Source: Chloromonas sp. AAM2 | Lineage: Eukaryota; Chlorophyta; Chlorophyceae; Chlamydomonadales; Chlamydomonadaceae | DNA: 10,904 nt | NCBI GenBank assembly: GCA_004335635.1 | Contig: QAXH01001762.1 | Span: 1 to 10,904 of the forward strand | Direction: 5' to 3' | In this document: one piece after another, positions 1 to 7,638 of the stretch | Layout of the letters: each line of letters opens with the position of its first letter | Position numbering within the stretch: the stretch's first letter is position 1 | Made by a program: the position numbers and the translations under genes | The notes under the pieces: generated by a model | What the model was told of the DNA's origin: nothing | The model's input: the letters and a program-made list of their open reading frames with translations, nothing else | The model's database searches: none

Positions 1-3
1 CCG

Positions 4-42
4 GCGGTCATCGGCGGCCGGGCGGGTGAGGGGGCCACCGAC
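4..42. repeat. Inverted repeat, left arm A
   Basis: These 39 bases are a perfect reverse complement of 1196-1234. The left arm may extend past the window edge. Confidence 0.9.
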
Positions 43-51
43 GACTCGTGC

Positions 52-73
52 GGGTGGCCGGCGACTCGTGCGG
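52..73. repeat. Inverted repeat, left arm B
   Basis: These 22 bases are a perfect reverse complement of 1149-1170. Between arms A and B the left copy has 9 bases and the right copy has 25. Inside the left copy an 11-mer, GACTCGTGCGG, occurs twice (43-53 and 63-73). Confidence 0.85.
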
Positions 74-1148
74 CAACCCCCCCATCGCAGAGGGGGGTGG
101 GACGGCGCCGCTCCCTGCTGCTGGTGGTGGCTGCTTGGCACCTTGGCGACCCATCTGGACATTGGGGGTGCCGCTGATGTTGTCCGCAACGAATGAGCTG
201 GCTGGATATCCGAGCGACACCATGATCTGCCCCATACCCTCGCCGGCCGCCTTCAACACCTCGGTATGGGTTGACAGCGCCCGCCGGAAGTCGTCGAGGG
301 CCTGCACGGTCGCCGGATCACCCCCATCCCTGAGCTGCTCCATGAGGATGCCGGCGTCCCTCCCAACGTCGGTGACAGCAGCCTGAGCGCGCGCAATCGA
401 TTCGGCCACCACCGTCCCGATCGCCCGGGCCTGTGTCAACCCCTCTGCCACCTGCCCCGAATGTGAGTGTGGGGGCTGATGACTTTCGCTGCGACGCCAT
501 AGTTGTTGCTGGGAGACAACCCGCTGTCAGTGCCGCAAACAATCGCTCGCCCACCCTGTTGCCCTCCAGCACCCTCTTGCCGAATGTGTAGCCGCGGCGG
601 TGATAAGCGACCGGATTGGCAGAGCTGACCATGACGGGGGCGAGCGACGATCTGGCATGATTGGCGCGCTCCCTCTCAGCCACCCCTTTAGCCGTCGACC
701 CCAGTGCAATGATGGTGACCTGAAGGCGACTCTCTGCCACCAACGCCGATGCCAGCGACATGACGTGGAGGGCCAGCACCTTCGCCTGCACCACACTATC
801 CCGGCTGCCATCGTCGATGCCCATGACATTGCAGTTGAGGAGGACAGTGCCATGGTACGATAGGAGGTGGTGGCGTCGACCGTGCTCCCATCGCCCAGCC
901 TCGCCTGCCCCCCCGCCACAGCCAGCTCGATGGTGGGCTGCGGCTTGAGCTTGTACTGCTCCACATCCGTCACGATCGCCACCACGCCGTCATACCCGCC
1001 GCCCTCTGACGCCTTGATCGCGGCGGTCAGATCCTCATGGTAGCCTCTCAAGGTGATCATGGGCGAATCGTGACCCAGCAGCCGGTGGAATGAGCGCACG
1101 GCGGATACCACCTCGGCCGCCCCCCTGTTGCGCCCCCCTCGGCCACCA

Positions 1149-1170
1149 CCGCACGAGTCGCCGGCCACCC
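1149..1170. repeat. Inverted repeat, right arm B
   Basis: Perfect 22-base reverse complement of 52-73. With arm A it forms interrupted inverted repeats bounding roughly 1.2 kb. Confidence 0.85.
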
Positions 1171-1195
1171 CATCAAGCCGGTCGTCAGCGCCCTT

Positions 1196-1234
1196 GTCGG
1201 TGGCCCCCTCACCCGCCCGGCCGCCGATGACCGC
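1196..1234. repeat. Inverted repeat, right arm A
   Basis: Perfect 39-base reverse complement of 4-42. It lies within the Gly-rich N-terminal part of the minus-strand reading frame. Confidence 0.9.
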
Positions 1235-1294
1235 TGATGGCCTCGACTGAGCAGCAATCCGGACTGGGTGGCAGTGTTTGACGCCATAGAACAC

Positions 1295-1643
1295 TGCACG
1301 ATCACCTCAGCGTCTGCAGCGGCCCACTCCTCTCAGCCTCATCCGCACAGGCTGCGGGAACGCTGCGCGTAATTATATTGATGTCTGGCTGTGTCTGCGG
1401 GACGCCTGCGTGAAAAATAATTAATGTTCTGGTACGGGTGCGGGACCTGCGGGACCATTATTATTGAATGTCATTTTGCCCCCTGCGGAATGAGATATGG
1501 TCTAAACGGTATGCATGTGGCTGCAAAGTGTATGTATTGACTTGGTCTTTTGGCGATCGATAATGGCGTGTGGTTTGCACATGGTCTCTGCTGTGTGCAT
1601 GTGCGTCTGATGCATGCATGTATGTCCTGCATGTGGCTGCCAG
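1295..1643 (+). other. Non-coding stretch, intron upstream of first visible FEN1 exon
   Basis: No FEN1 exon or other supported gene is seen. An AT-rich patch lies at about 1370-1480. A 12-base word, GCATGTGGCTGC, occurs at 1512-1523 and again at 1629-1640 just before the acceptor. The 3' end acts as the acceptor for exon a. Confidence 0.6.
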
Positions 1644-1731
1644 GCGTGACGATGCGAGTGAGGCACTCAAGACTGCGCAGGAGTCGGGCAACCAGGAGGA
1701 CATTGAAAAGTACTCCAAGCGGACTGTCAAG
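1644..1731 (+). CDS. FEN1: FEN1 exon a: cap/helical-gateway end ([12 protein letters not shown])
   Basis: First visible exon. The acceptor CAG ends at 1643, and the exon begins with the last base of a codon whose first two bases lie in an upstream exon, giving R-RDDASEAL. It carries the very conserved block [15 protein letters not shown], corresponding to the helices after the FEN1 cap, and ends AAG before the donor GTGGGA. The next exon follows in phase 0. Upstream sequence to 1295 contains no earlier FEN1 exon. Confidence 0.93.
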
Positions 1732-4700
1732 GTGGGAAACGGTCAGAGGAAAACCGTTCTGGTAGTGTGTAATGTACTGACTGAAGGGAGGGGCACAGAA
1801 CTTGGTGTGAAAGGTGTGCTCCTCTGATGCAAGTCACTGGCGACCTACTGCTGCTGTGTGGTCATTGACTGAAGTGACTTGAAAGTGATGCGACTTGTTC
1901 TGTTGCTGGGCTGGTTCGTGAACTGTTCAAATGCTATGTCTTTCGGGTATGTGCATGCCATGATGAGCATGGAACTTGCTTTGCTTTGAGCGCGATCATG
2001 CTGTGTGCTGATTTGAATGGATTGTGGAGTGCTGCAAGGAATGTGACTGCATGACCGGCCACATGCTTCAGAAGTGTGACATCATCATTGATAATTCTTG
2101 TCAATTATTGTACTGCCCATGTTGTGATGGTGATGCAACCATCGCGCACTGAACCATTAAGTGATGCACATCTCATGTGACACGTTGATCGGAGTAGAAA
2201 CGAAACGTGACCGGGTAGTATGCCATCGCTCAATATTGTGTCATGGCCATGACCATGCGAGGCATGCATGCATGCTGCAGGTTACGCGCGAGCACAATGA
2301 CGAGTGCCGGCGGTTGCTGGGGCTCATGGGGGTGCCGGTGGTGGACGCGGCCAGTGAGGCAGAGGCACAGTGTGCAGTCATGGCCAAGGTACGTTTCTAG
2401 CGGTTGGGTGGTTGGTGAGGTTATGTTGCCATCAGGGACAATGTCGGCAACAAAACCAATTGAAACTGACACACTGACGTCGACATGCTGTAGGCTGCGA
2501 GGCAGGGTGGTGCTTGGGGGCTGGGGCTTGACTTTTGATGTATTCCACAACGCAGAGGCAAACATGATACACATTTGAAGTCCCCTGGGTTTCGCTCTGT
2601 GACTCAATTGTCCATGCTGGTTTCAGCTTGATTTATATCAGACGTTTGTCTTTGATTGACACCTTGTTTTTGCTGGTTGTGTGTATGTATGTGTGTGCAG
2701 TATGTATGTGTATGTATGTGTGTGTGCAGGCTGGCCTAGTGTACGGCGTTGCCACGGAAGACATGGATGCGCTCACCTTCGGGTGCCCCCGGCTCATCAG
2801 GCACCTCATGGCGCCAACGGTAAGGAAACGTGGAGTCACGTGCAGTCACGTGCAGTCACGTGCAGTCACATGCAGTCACGTGCAAGTGCAGCTGTGTGAC
2901 TGAATGAGTGAATGGGTGTCTCGCGGTGAGGAAGTAAACTGGCAAATATTGGGCCGTCTTCAGTCTCCAGTGATAGTGATAGCGATGGTGATGGTGATGG
3001 TGATGGTGATAGTGAGTGTGAGTGTGAGTGTGAGTGTGTGTACAACTGGAGTGATAGTGATAGTGTACAACTGGAGTGATAGTGATAGTGAGTGTGTACA
3101 ACTGGAAAGCAGGACAGCAGCGGTGGTGACTCGATGTATCAAAAGGCAGGAGTGATAGTGAGCGAATGCCTTTGTTGTTGATAGCCACACAACAACGCAA
3201 GCACAAATGAGACATCGTACCGATGATTGCACCAGGGATGCCACACCATAAATTGAATAATATCTCCCGCAGAGCTCGACCCAGGCCATCACGGAGTTTG
3301 ACCGGGACAAGGCGCTGAGCGCCATCAAGCTGACCGAGGAGCAGTTCATCGACTTTTGCATCCTGTGCGGCTGCGACTACGCCTCCAACATCAAGGGGAT
3401 CGGGCCCGTCAGGGCCATGCAGCTCATACAGGTCAGTAATGGGTTGTACCAGTATCATTCCACCCTTACATGCGCACGCCAATTTGGTGACAAACGTGCC
3501 GTAACATTGTACAGGTCCTAGTTGGCATCAACTGCACACATTTGCTATAGCTTGTGTGCAGTGATGTGCGTGGTTTTGTTCTTGGTTTTATGGCAGCTAA
3601 CAGAGAACATAATATAGAGTCGTTGCAGTAACGTACTGCACCAGCTGCAATGACTGTACTGTTTAAAATGAACAGTGTGTGTACAGCAAAGAAGCGCACA
3701 CGTGCACCGAACAAGCTGAGCATGTGCTTCACGTGCTTGCCTTGCCCTTCTACAGAAGCACGGCGACATGCAGTCCCTGCTGGCCTCCCTGGACCCGGCC
3801 AAATACCCGGTGCCCGAGGACTGGCCGTGGGAGCAGGCACACGCGTTCTTTGCGCAACCGGACGTGGTCAAACCGGAGGTAGGCCTGGGAGGAGGTTATT
3901 TTGTTGTTCTTGTTGTTAAGGGCCGCAGGGGGGGGGGGGGAGGAATCACCCCCCGCGGCGACAGGCTCCGGTTTCCGATTTGTAGCCTGTCCAGGCGACG
4001 GGGAATTGGCTGAGGCAAAGTGGGGTCAGATGGATGCCGAGGAAAGGGAGGGGTGACGAGGCTGGTGTACTAGTTCTTTCTGGTGATAGGCGCGAGTACT
4101 AGGTTTCTTCTGTCCGAGAGTTGCGGGACACAGAGCAGGTGTGAAAAGACCACAAAAGCAATCTTTCGCATGCTGTGACAGAGCCGTGTTTATGTTAGAC
4201 TCTTATCAAATTAACAGTTGTGCAGTGTATGAATGTGACACACAGCGCTGCAATGCAGAGTTCCGAAGTGTGGTATATGACATATGACATATTTATTTCC
4301 CTGTAAATGGTGTGCGAACACCCTGTGTGTTGCCACCTTGCTTTGCAGGAGATCCCCCCGCTCAAGTGGTCCGACCCCGACGAGGAGGGACTCGTGCACT
4401 TTCTGGTCACGGAGAAAAACTTCAGCGAAGACAGAGTGAGGAAAACAGTCGCGCGGATCAAATCAAGCAAGGGCAAGGTGCGTGGCCCCCAAACCCCTGT
4501 AACCGCTCCAACCACCCCAACTGCCACTCGCACGCGCTCGGGATCCAGATCTCGCAAAGATTCCGCCACCCCCGTCGGTCTCGCTGATGTCGATACCATC
4601 GCCCCTGCTGCCCCAGTTGAAGCGGTCAGCAGCAGTCACGCCCCCGCCCAGGCGAGGCGTCCACGCGCACGGCAAGCGCCTGGCGATGCCAGCGCTCCCT

Positions 4701-6431
4701 CCCCCCAAAGCGACCCCACCCCGAACGACTCCAGTGACGCCGGCATCAAGGCCCTTACTGTCACCACTGGTACCGGGCGTCCACGTGCACGGAAAGCGTC
4801 TGTGGCCCCCCTTGCACCAGCTGACGTAACCAACACTGGTGTCGCCGCCGCCTCGGCCAGCAGGGATGCCACCACTGAGGCCGCTACCACAAGGCGCCGG
4901 CGGGTGCGAAACCCGGCTGTCGATGCGACTGCTCTCTCCTCCCCCTCAAGCAACCCTACCTCAAACACTGCTGTCCCTGTCATTCGCGCCGACGACGGTT
5001 CGGACGTCACCAAAGGTGCTTTCAACACCACCAGCACCGCACGGCGTTCGAGAAGAAGCAAGACGCCTGCCGGTTCCATCGAGCCCCACCCGGCTGCCTC
5101 ACACGCACCAGTCGCTCTCACAAGTGCTCCCGATACCACCAGCATCGCACGCCCCAGGGCGCGGAAGCGCGCCACCACCTCTGAAGGTGCTCAACCTGTC
5201 ATTGCTTCTCCGGTCCCCGTCACCACAACCACGCCCCCTACAGCGCGCAAGTCAAGAGCACGCACACAACCCACAACCGAGTCCACCCCCGAACAAGGTC
5301 CTGCCGATCCCATCTTTACCACGGATCCCCTCACACCTGGTCATGCGATTGCTGTGGCAAGTTCAGCATCTGATCTCGCTACCGCTGCGGCGGCCAAACG
5401 CGGCCGCAGGTCACACAAACCCTCCTCCATTGACGTCACTCCCGTCCCCATCACAACCATTACCCATGCCCCTGCTGATCTCACCATCAGCCCAAGTGAC
5501 ACATCAGCCGACGCTACCACCACCACTGTCCAACGGTCCAGAACACGCATAACGCCTGCAGCCCCGCTAGCCCCCTCTACCAGCCCCCGAAGCCCTGCCG
5601 ATCCTGCAGCTGTCAATGTCACGCCCATTGACACCCCCGATGCCCATATCACTTCCGCCCCATCCACCGTTCGCCGCCCCAGGGCGCGCCGGCCAGCCTC
5701 AACCGCTCCACCTATTACCAGTGCCCTTGCACCCGCTACCCTCCGCCAAGCCAGCGTGCCAACACCCCGGCGGCCCGTGGCAAGCTTGTGCCCTCTCCCT
5801 ACCAGCATGCGGGCCATAGGGGGTGTCAGCATACGGGCATGGAACCGACCGTTTGCTTGTGCATTTGGGTCATGGGTGTGAGGTGGGGTCGATAAAACAC
5901 ATGTAGTACAAATTGCATGATTATTTGGTTAACACAGGCTGGTGGCATAGCAACTTGGTCGTCAGACATAGCAACGCATCTTATTGAGTACTAAAAGCTG
6001 CCTGTTCCTGACTACTGTCCCTGTGCCTGTTGTCTTGCCATTTGATTGCTTGCTGATCTTGTTGCTGGCTATTGTGCTGCTCCACCTTGGCAAACCAAAT
6101 AGACCCACTTCTCTTGCCTTGTGCCCTGTCTTGCTATCTGACTCCGGATCGTCTTGTGCTGTCTTGCCCTACCGAACCTGATTGGTTGTCAATCTCAATC
6201 GTCGTGCTACTTTCCTTGTGCCGCGTCTGTTGCTGCGTCCAGGCACAACAGGGACGCATTGAGAACTTCTTCAAGCCCAGCGGCGTCACCTCCTCCTCAC
6301 ATGCCAAGGCAGCGGGGCCGAGCAAGGCAACGGACGGCAAGAGAAAAGACGGGCCGGGAGCGGGGAAGGGCGGGCCGGCGGCAAAGAAGGGGAAGATTGG
6401 GGGTGTGGGCGGCGGGAAGAAGGGCAAATAA
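1644..6431 (+). CDS. FEN1: Flap endonuclease 1 (FEN1), 5'-partial, seven exons
   Basis: Structure-specific 5' nuclease of the XPG/RAD2 family. In known members it removes 5' flaps during Okazaki-fragment maturation and long-patch base-excision repair in the nucleus, held on PCNA by a C-terminal PIP box. Exons: 1644-1731, 2281-2388, 2730-2819, 3273-3431, 3756-3878, 4349-4477 and 6243-6431 (stop TAA). All junctions are GT..AG and in phase, giving about 294 residues. Visible catalytic acids are the SEAEA pair (human E158/E160), the EDMD pair (D179/D181) and the Asp of GCDY (D233), followed by the KGIGP helix-hairpin-helix/K-ion region. The PIP box is QGRIENFF and the end is a Lys/Gly-rich tail. 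The N-terminal ~105 residues, with human D34 and D86, are not in the window. Introns are 549, 341, 453, 324, 470 and 1765 nt; the last is anomalous (see 4478-5881). The family call is very secure; exon ends are inferred by eye. Confidence 0.96.
2281..2388 (+). CDS. FEN1: FEN1 exon b: SEAEA catalytic exon
   Basis: Thirty-six codons, phase 0 at both ends, acceptor CTGCAG and donor GTACGT. It encodes [20 protein letters not shown], then the SEAEAQC motif, whose two Glu are metal ligands in FEN1. The acceptor is preceded by a self-complementary GCATGC run at 2262-2275. Confidence 0.95.
2684..2729 (+). repeat. TATG/TG-rich tract with duplicated 3' splice acceptor
   Basis: Two copies of a TATGTATGTGTGTGCAG-like unit end in CAG at 2700 and 2729. 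The second is the acceptor required for FEN1 exon c. The first is 29 bases upstream and would shift the frame. Confidence 0.7.
2730..2819 (+). CDS. FEN1: FEN1 exon c: ATEDMD catalytic exon
   Basis: Thirty codons, phase 0 at both ends, acceptor GTGCAG and donor GTAAGG. It encodes [18 protein letters not shown] and then RHLMAP. The two Asp of EDMD are metal ligands. The acceptor lies in a TATG/TG-rich tract that holds a second possible acceptor 29 bases upstream. Confidence 0.95.
2834..2883 (+). repeat. Five 10-bp tandem repeats carrying CACGTG
   Basis: The unit AGTCACGTGC is repeated five times directly after the donor of FEN1 exon c. Four copies keep the palindromic CACGTG core, the E-box/G-box bound by bHLH and bZIP proteins; copy four has CACATG. 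The 10-bp spacing places the cores on about the same helix face. A regulatory role is only inferred; it may be a plain minisatellite. Confidence 0.85.
2970..3115 (+). repeat. GTGATA/GTGATG/GTGAGT microsatellite and GTACAACTGGA repeats
   Basis: Intronic simple repeats: GTGATAGTGATA, then GTGATG units, then GTGAGT units, then a block of about 25 bases containing GTACAACTGGA present three times at about 3040-3110. The many GTGAGT words resemble splice donors but lie inside the intron. Confidence 0.85.
3273..3431 (+). CDS. FEN1: FEN1 exon d: GCDY and H2TH region
   Basis: Fifty-three codons, phase 0 at both ends, acceptor CGCAG and donor GTCAGT. It encodes the ITEFD strand, then [18 protein letters not shown], with Asp equal to human D233, then IKGIGP of the helix-two-turn-helix that grips duplex DNA. 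The first residues SSTQ align without a gap to plant FEN1 after HLM.P, which supports this acceptor over the AG two bases downstream. Confidence 0.95.
3756..3878 (+). CDS. FEN1: FEN1 exon e: [15 protein letters not shown]
   Basis: Forty-one codons, phase 0 at both ends, acceptor CTACAG and donor GTAGGC. It encodes the conserved segment KHGDMQSLL, then [12 protein letters not shown], then [11 protein letters not shown], the C-terminal part of the FEN1 nuclease core. Confidence 0.95.
3928..3940 (+). repeat. Poly-G tract
   Basis: Thirteen consecutive G in the intron after FEN1 exon e, soon followed by a C-rich run (3949-3954). The tract is prone to length variation and sequencing error but does not touch coding sequence. 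Confidence 0.9.
4349..4477 (+). CDS. FEN1: FEN1 exon f: end of nuclease core
   Basis: Forty-three codons, phase 0 at both ends. The acceptor is TTTGCAG and the donor AAG|GTGCGT. It encodes [16 protein letters not shown], then FSEDRVRK, ending ARIKSSKGK. In other FEN1 proteins this segment is followed within a few residues by the PIP box, so splicing to 6243 gives the standard protein. The same reading frame also runs on without a stop to 5881. Confidence 0.94.
4478..5881 (+). CDS. Alternative FEN1 C-terminal extension: Arg-block P/T/A/S-rich repeat ORF
   Basis: The frame of FEN1 exon f continues for 467 codons to TGA at 5879-5881. The product is low complexity, rich in Pro, Thr, Ala, Ser and Asp, with eleven short basic blocks. 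They start at about 4529, 4655, 4778, 4892, 5042, 5150, 5246, 5396, 5534, 5672 and 5768, always in this frame, 96-150 bases apart. Examples are RRPRARQ, GRPRARK, RRRRVRN, RRSRRSK, RPRARKR and RRPRARR. The layout resembles disordered DNA/RNA-binding tails or AT-hook-like arrays, but no named domain is recognised. It could be a retained-intron isoform lacking the PIP box, an internal insert before the PIP box using a donor at 5876, or non-coding sequence kept open by composition, since other frames are also partly open here. No protein-level evidence is available from sequence. Confidence 0.5.
   Translation: MRGPQTPVTAPTTPTATRTRSGSRSRKDSATPVGLADVDTIAPAAPVEAVSSSHAPAQARRPRARQAPGDASAPSPQSDPTPNDSSDAGIKALTVTTGTGRPRARKASVAPLAPADVTNTGVAAASASRDATTEAATTRRRRVRNPAVDATALSSPSSNPTSNTAVPVIRADDGSDVTKGAFNTTSTARRSRRSKTPAGSIEPHPAASHAPVALTSAPDTTSIARPRARKRATTSEGAQPVIASPVPVTTTTPPTARKSRARTQPTTESTPEQGPADPIFTTDPLTPGHAIAVASSASDLATAAAAKRGRRSHKPSSIDVTPVPITTITHAPADLTISPSDTSADATTTTVQRSRTRITPAAPLAPSTSPRSPADPAAVNVTPIDTPDAHITSAPSTVRRPRARRPASTAPPITSALAPATLRQASVPTPRRPVASLCPLPTSMRAIGGVSIRAWNRPFACAFGSWV
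5876..5881 (+). promoter_or_regulatory. Possible alternative 5' splice donor in phase 0
   Basis: ATGG|GTGTGA overlaps the stop of the long reading frame. Splicing here to the acceptor at 6241-6242 would be in phase 0 and remove the stop. It would leave a 367-nt intron, the size of the other FEN1 introns. The donor is weaker than GTGCGT at 4478, so use is speculative. Confidence 0.25.
6243..6431 (+). CDS. FEN1: FEN1 last exon: PIP box and basic tail
   Basis: The acceptor AG is at 6241-6242 after a pyrimidine-rich stretch, phase 0. It encodes [12 protein letters not shown], where QGRIENFF matches the PCNA-interacting box consensus (Q..I/L..FF). The rest is Ser/Gly/Lys-rich disordered tail with KRK, KKGK and a final KKGK before TAA, the usual nuclear-localisation and acetylation-rich end of FEN1. 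Confidence 0.95.
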   Translation, partial: AQQGRIENFFKPSGVTSSSHAKAAGPSKATDGKRKDGPGAGKGGPAAKKGKIGGVGGGKKGK

Positions 6432-6473
6432 CCGCCAAGAGGAACAAATCAGACCGTGCTGCACTGAATAGAG

Positions 6474-6494
6474 CAGGCAGGCAGGCAGGCAGGC
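6474..6494 (+). repeat. CAGG tetranucleotide repeat
   Basis: Five CAGG units plus a final C in the FEN1 3' UTR, about 43 bases after the stop. Confidence 0.9.
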
Positions 6495-6725
6495 GTGTGG
6501 CTGTTTTCGCAGCTGTCTGATGCCCAATGGTTGCTGCTATGGTCGGGTGCCGCTGTTGTTTGGGTCACCACCGGTTGAAGAGCTGTGCGAAGCAGCGGGG
6601 GCAGGCGGGCTGACAGGTCTTTATGATTATGCAGCTATTCGATGCCAACTGGAAGCAGTGTGGCTCAGGTTACCAACACTGGCGCATGTTGGAGGACTGC
6701 ATGCATGCTGCGATGTTCCGGGCCG

Positions 6726-6790
6726 ACACTCAACCAGACATGACACTTAAGAGTTTCTTATTAGGCAACACTCACCCAACATGACACTTA
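6726..6790 (+). repeat. Imperfect direct repeat
   Basis: ACACTCA..CA.ACATGACACTTA-like copies at 6726-6749 and 6768-6790, offset by 42 bases and differing by a few bases. No function is inferred. Confidence 0.7.
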
Positions 6791-7135
6791 CTATGGCAGT
6801 GCTTCCCGCCCTTTGGTGATGACTTTGGCTGCCTGGCACCCCACCACAGGACGTATTCATAACCAGGGCATTGGATGAGTAAACACTCAGTAGTAAGCCC
6901 TAACATGACTTGACGGGCGTATGACAGTTGTTCGCCCATGACAGTTCATGTTTTCCTGTGCGAACTACTGACAGCCATTGGCAGTATGCCTTCAAGGAGT
7001 TCTCTTGTCCACAGCGTTCTTTGCTCTTTGCGCCTTGGAGTTGCCTTCTGTTGCTCAGGGTTGGCTAGGGCGGTATCCAGCCTCGTCTCTTGCCTGGCTT
7101 GCCAGCGTTCGCGCTCGGTGCATGCGGCACACTGC

Positions 7136-7140
7136 TGTAA
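7136..7140 (+). terminator. Candidate polyadenylation signal TGTAA for FEN1
   Basis: TGTAA is the usual polyadenylation signal in many green algae. This is the first occurrence on the plus strand after the FEN1 stop, about 705 bases downstream, a plausible 3' UTR length. A five-base word alone is weak evidence. Confidence 0.3.
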
Positions 7141-7638
7141 TCAATATATACACTTACAGCATGTGGGCAAAGCTGAGGCGTGGGAAAGTTGGTCAGCAGT
7201 GCAAGCCATGCTCTGATGCTCTGAAAGCCAGGATACCAGTTGCTTACAGAAACGGCTGCCTGAAACGTAACGCGATGCATGGTACAAGCATGCCAGAACT
7301 CGGTCGTTGGCTACTAATGCTACTGCTCCCAGTTCCCTGCCTCAACAAAGCTGTCCTCCACAAAGGTTTTTTGCCATTGTTATAGCATGGCCTTGTGGGG
7401 AGCCGTAAGGGGCCGGCCACATGCAGTACCTTGCTATTGATCATACTAGCTGCTTCCACGATGCACAGATGCACAAACGCTTTTCTCACAGCATCAGGCA
7501 CGACAGCGTTGCCCCGCATTAACCGCTAGGCTATCGCTTGCTCACATCTAATACAACTGCCTTGCGTGTGGGGCAGGTTGTGTACTGGGCACGTCTTTGA
7601 ACTGACCCAGTTTGTGGACATGTTGCATGATTAGCGGC

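Larger units (their letters stand above)
8..1294 (-). pseudogene. Unidentified, frame-broken minus-strand coding region
   Basis: Three consecutive minus-strand segments read like one protein split by frame changes. The first runs from 1294 to about 850, with Gly/Arg-rich then ordered sequence such as FHRLLGHDSPMITLRGYHED and YDGVVAIVTDVEQYKLKP. The second, in another frame, runs from about 850 to about 500, with HGTVLLNCNVMGIDDGSRD, ALVAESRLQVTIIALGS and YTFGKRVLEGNRVGERLF. The third, back in the first frame, runs from 451, with an Ala-rich helical stretch around ARAQAAVTDVGRDAGILMEQ and a Pro/Gly-rich end. No clear splice sites explain the switches, so indels are likelier than introns. I do not recognise the family. 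The inverted repeats at both ends and its position upstream of the first visible FEN1 exon suggest an inserted element, but no transposase or integrase motif was seen. Confidence 0.35.

Noticed and set aside
2262..2275. Self-complementary GCATGC run before the exon b acceptor
   Set aside because: GCATGC words recur in several non-coding places here (for example about 1611 and 6697), so it looks like background simple sequence, not a specific site.
2856..3482. Minus-strand frame with His/Tyr and Thr/His repeats over FEN1 intron c
   Set aside because: It is the antisense of GTGATG/GTGAGT microsatellites and of FEN1 exon d.
4300..4306. CTGTAAA as a polyadenylation signal inside FEN1
   Set aside because: It lies in the intron just before exon f, and downstream exons clearly continue the protein.
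4636..5832. Minus-strand open frames (4636-5178, 5341-5832) and a second plus frame (4839-5552) over the FEN1 intron ORF
   Set aside because: They overlap the Arg-block frame, show no repeat register of their own, and are explained by the low stop-codon content of C-rich DNA.
6938..7519. Short open frames on both strands in the intergenic region
   Set aside because: Short, mutually overlapping, and without recognisable motifs or splice support; likely UTR or spacer.
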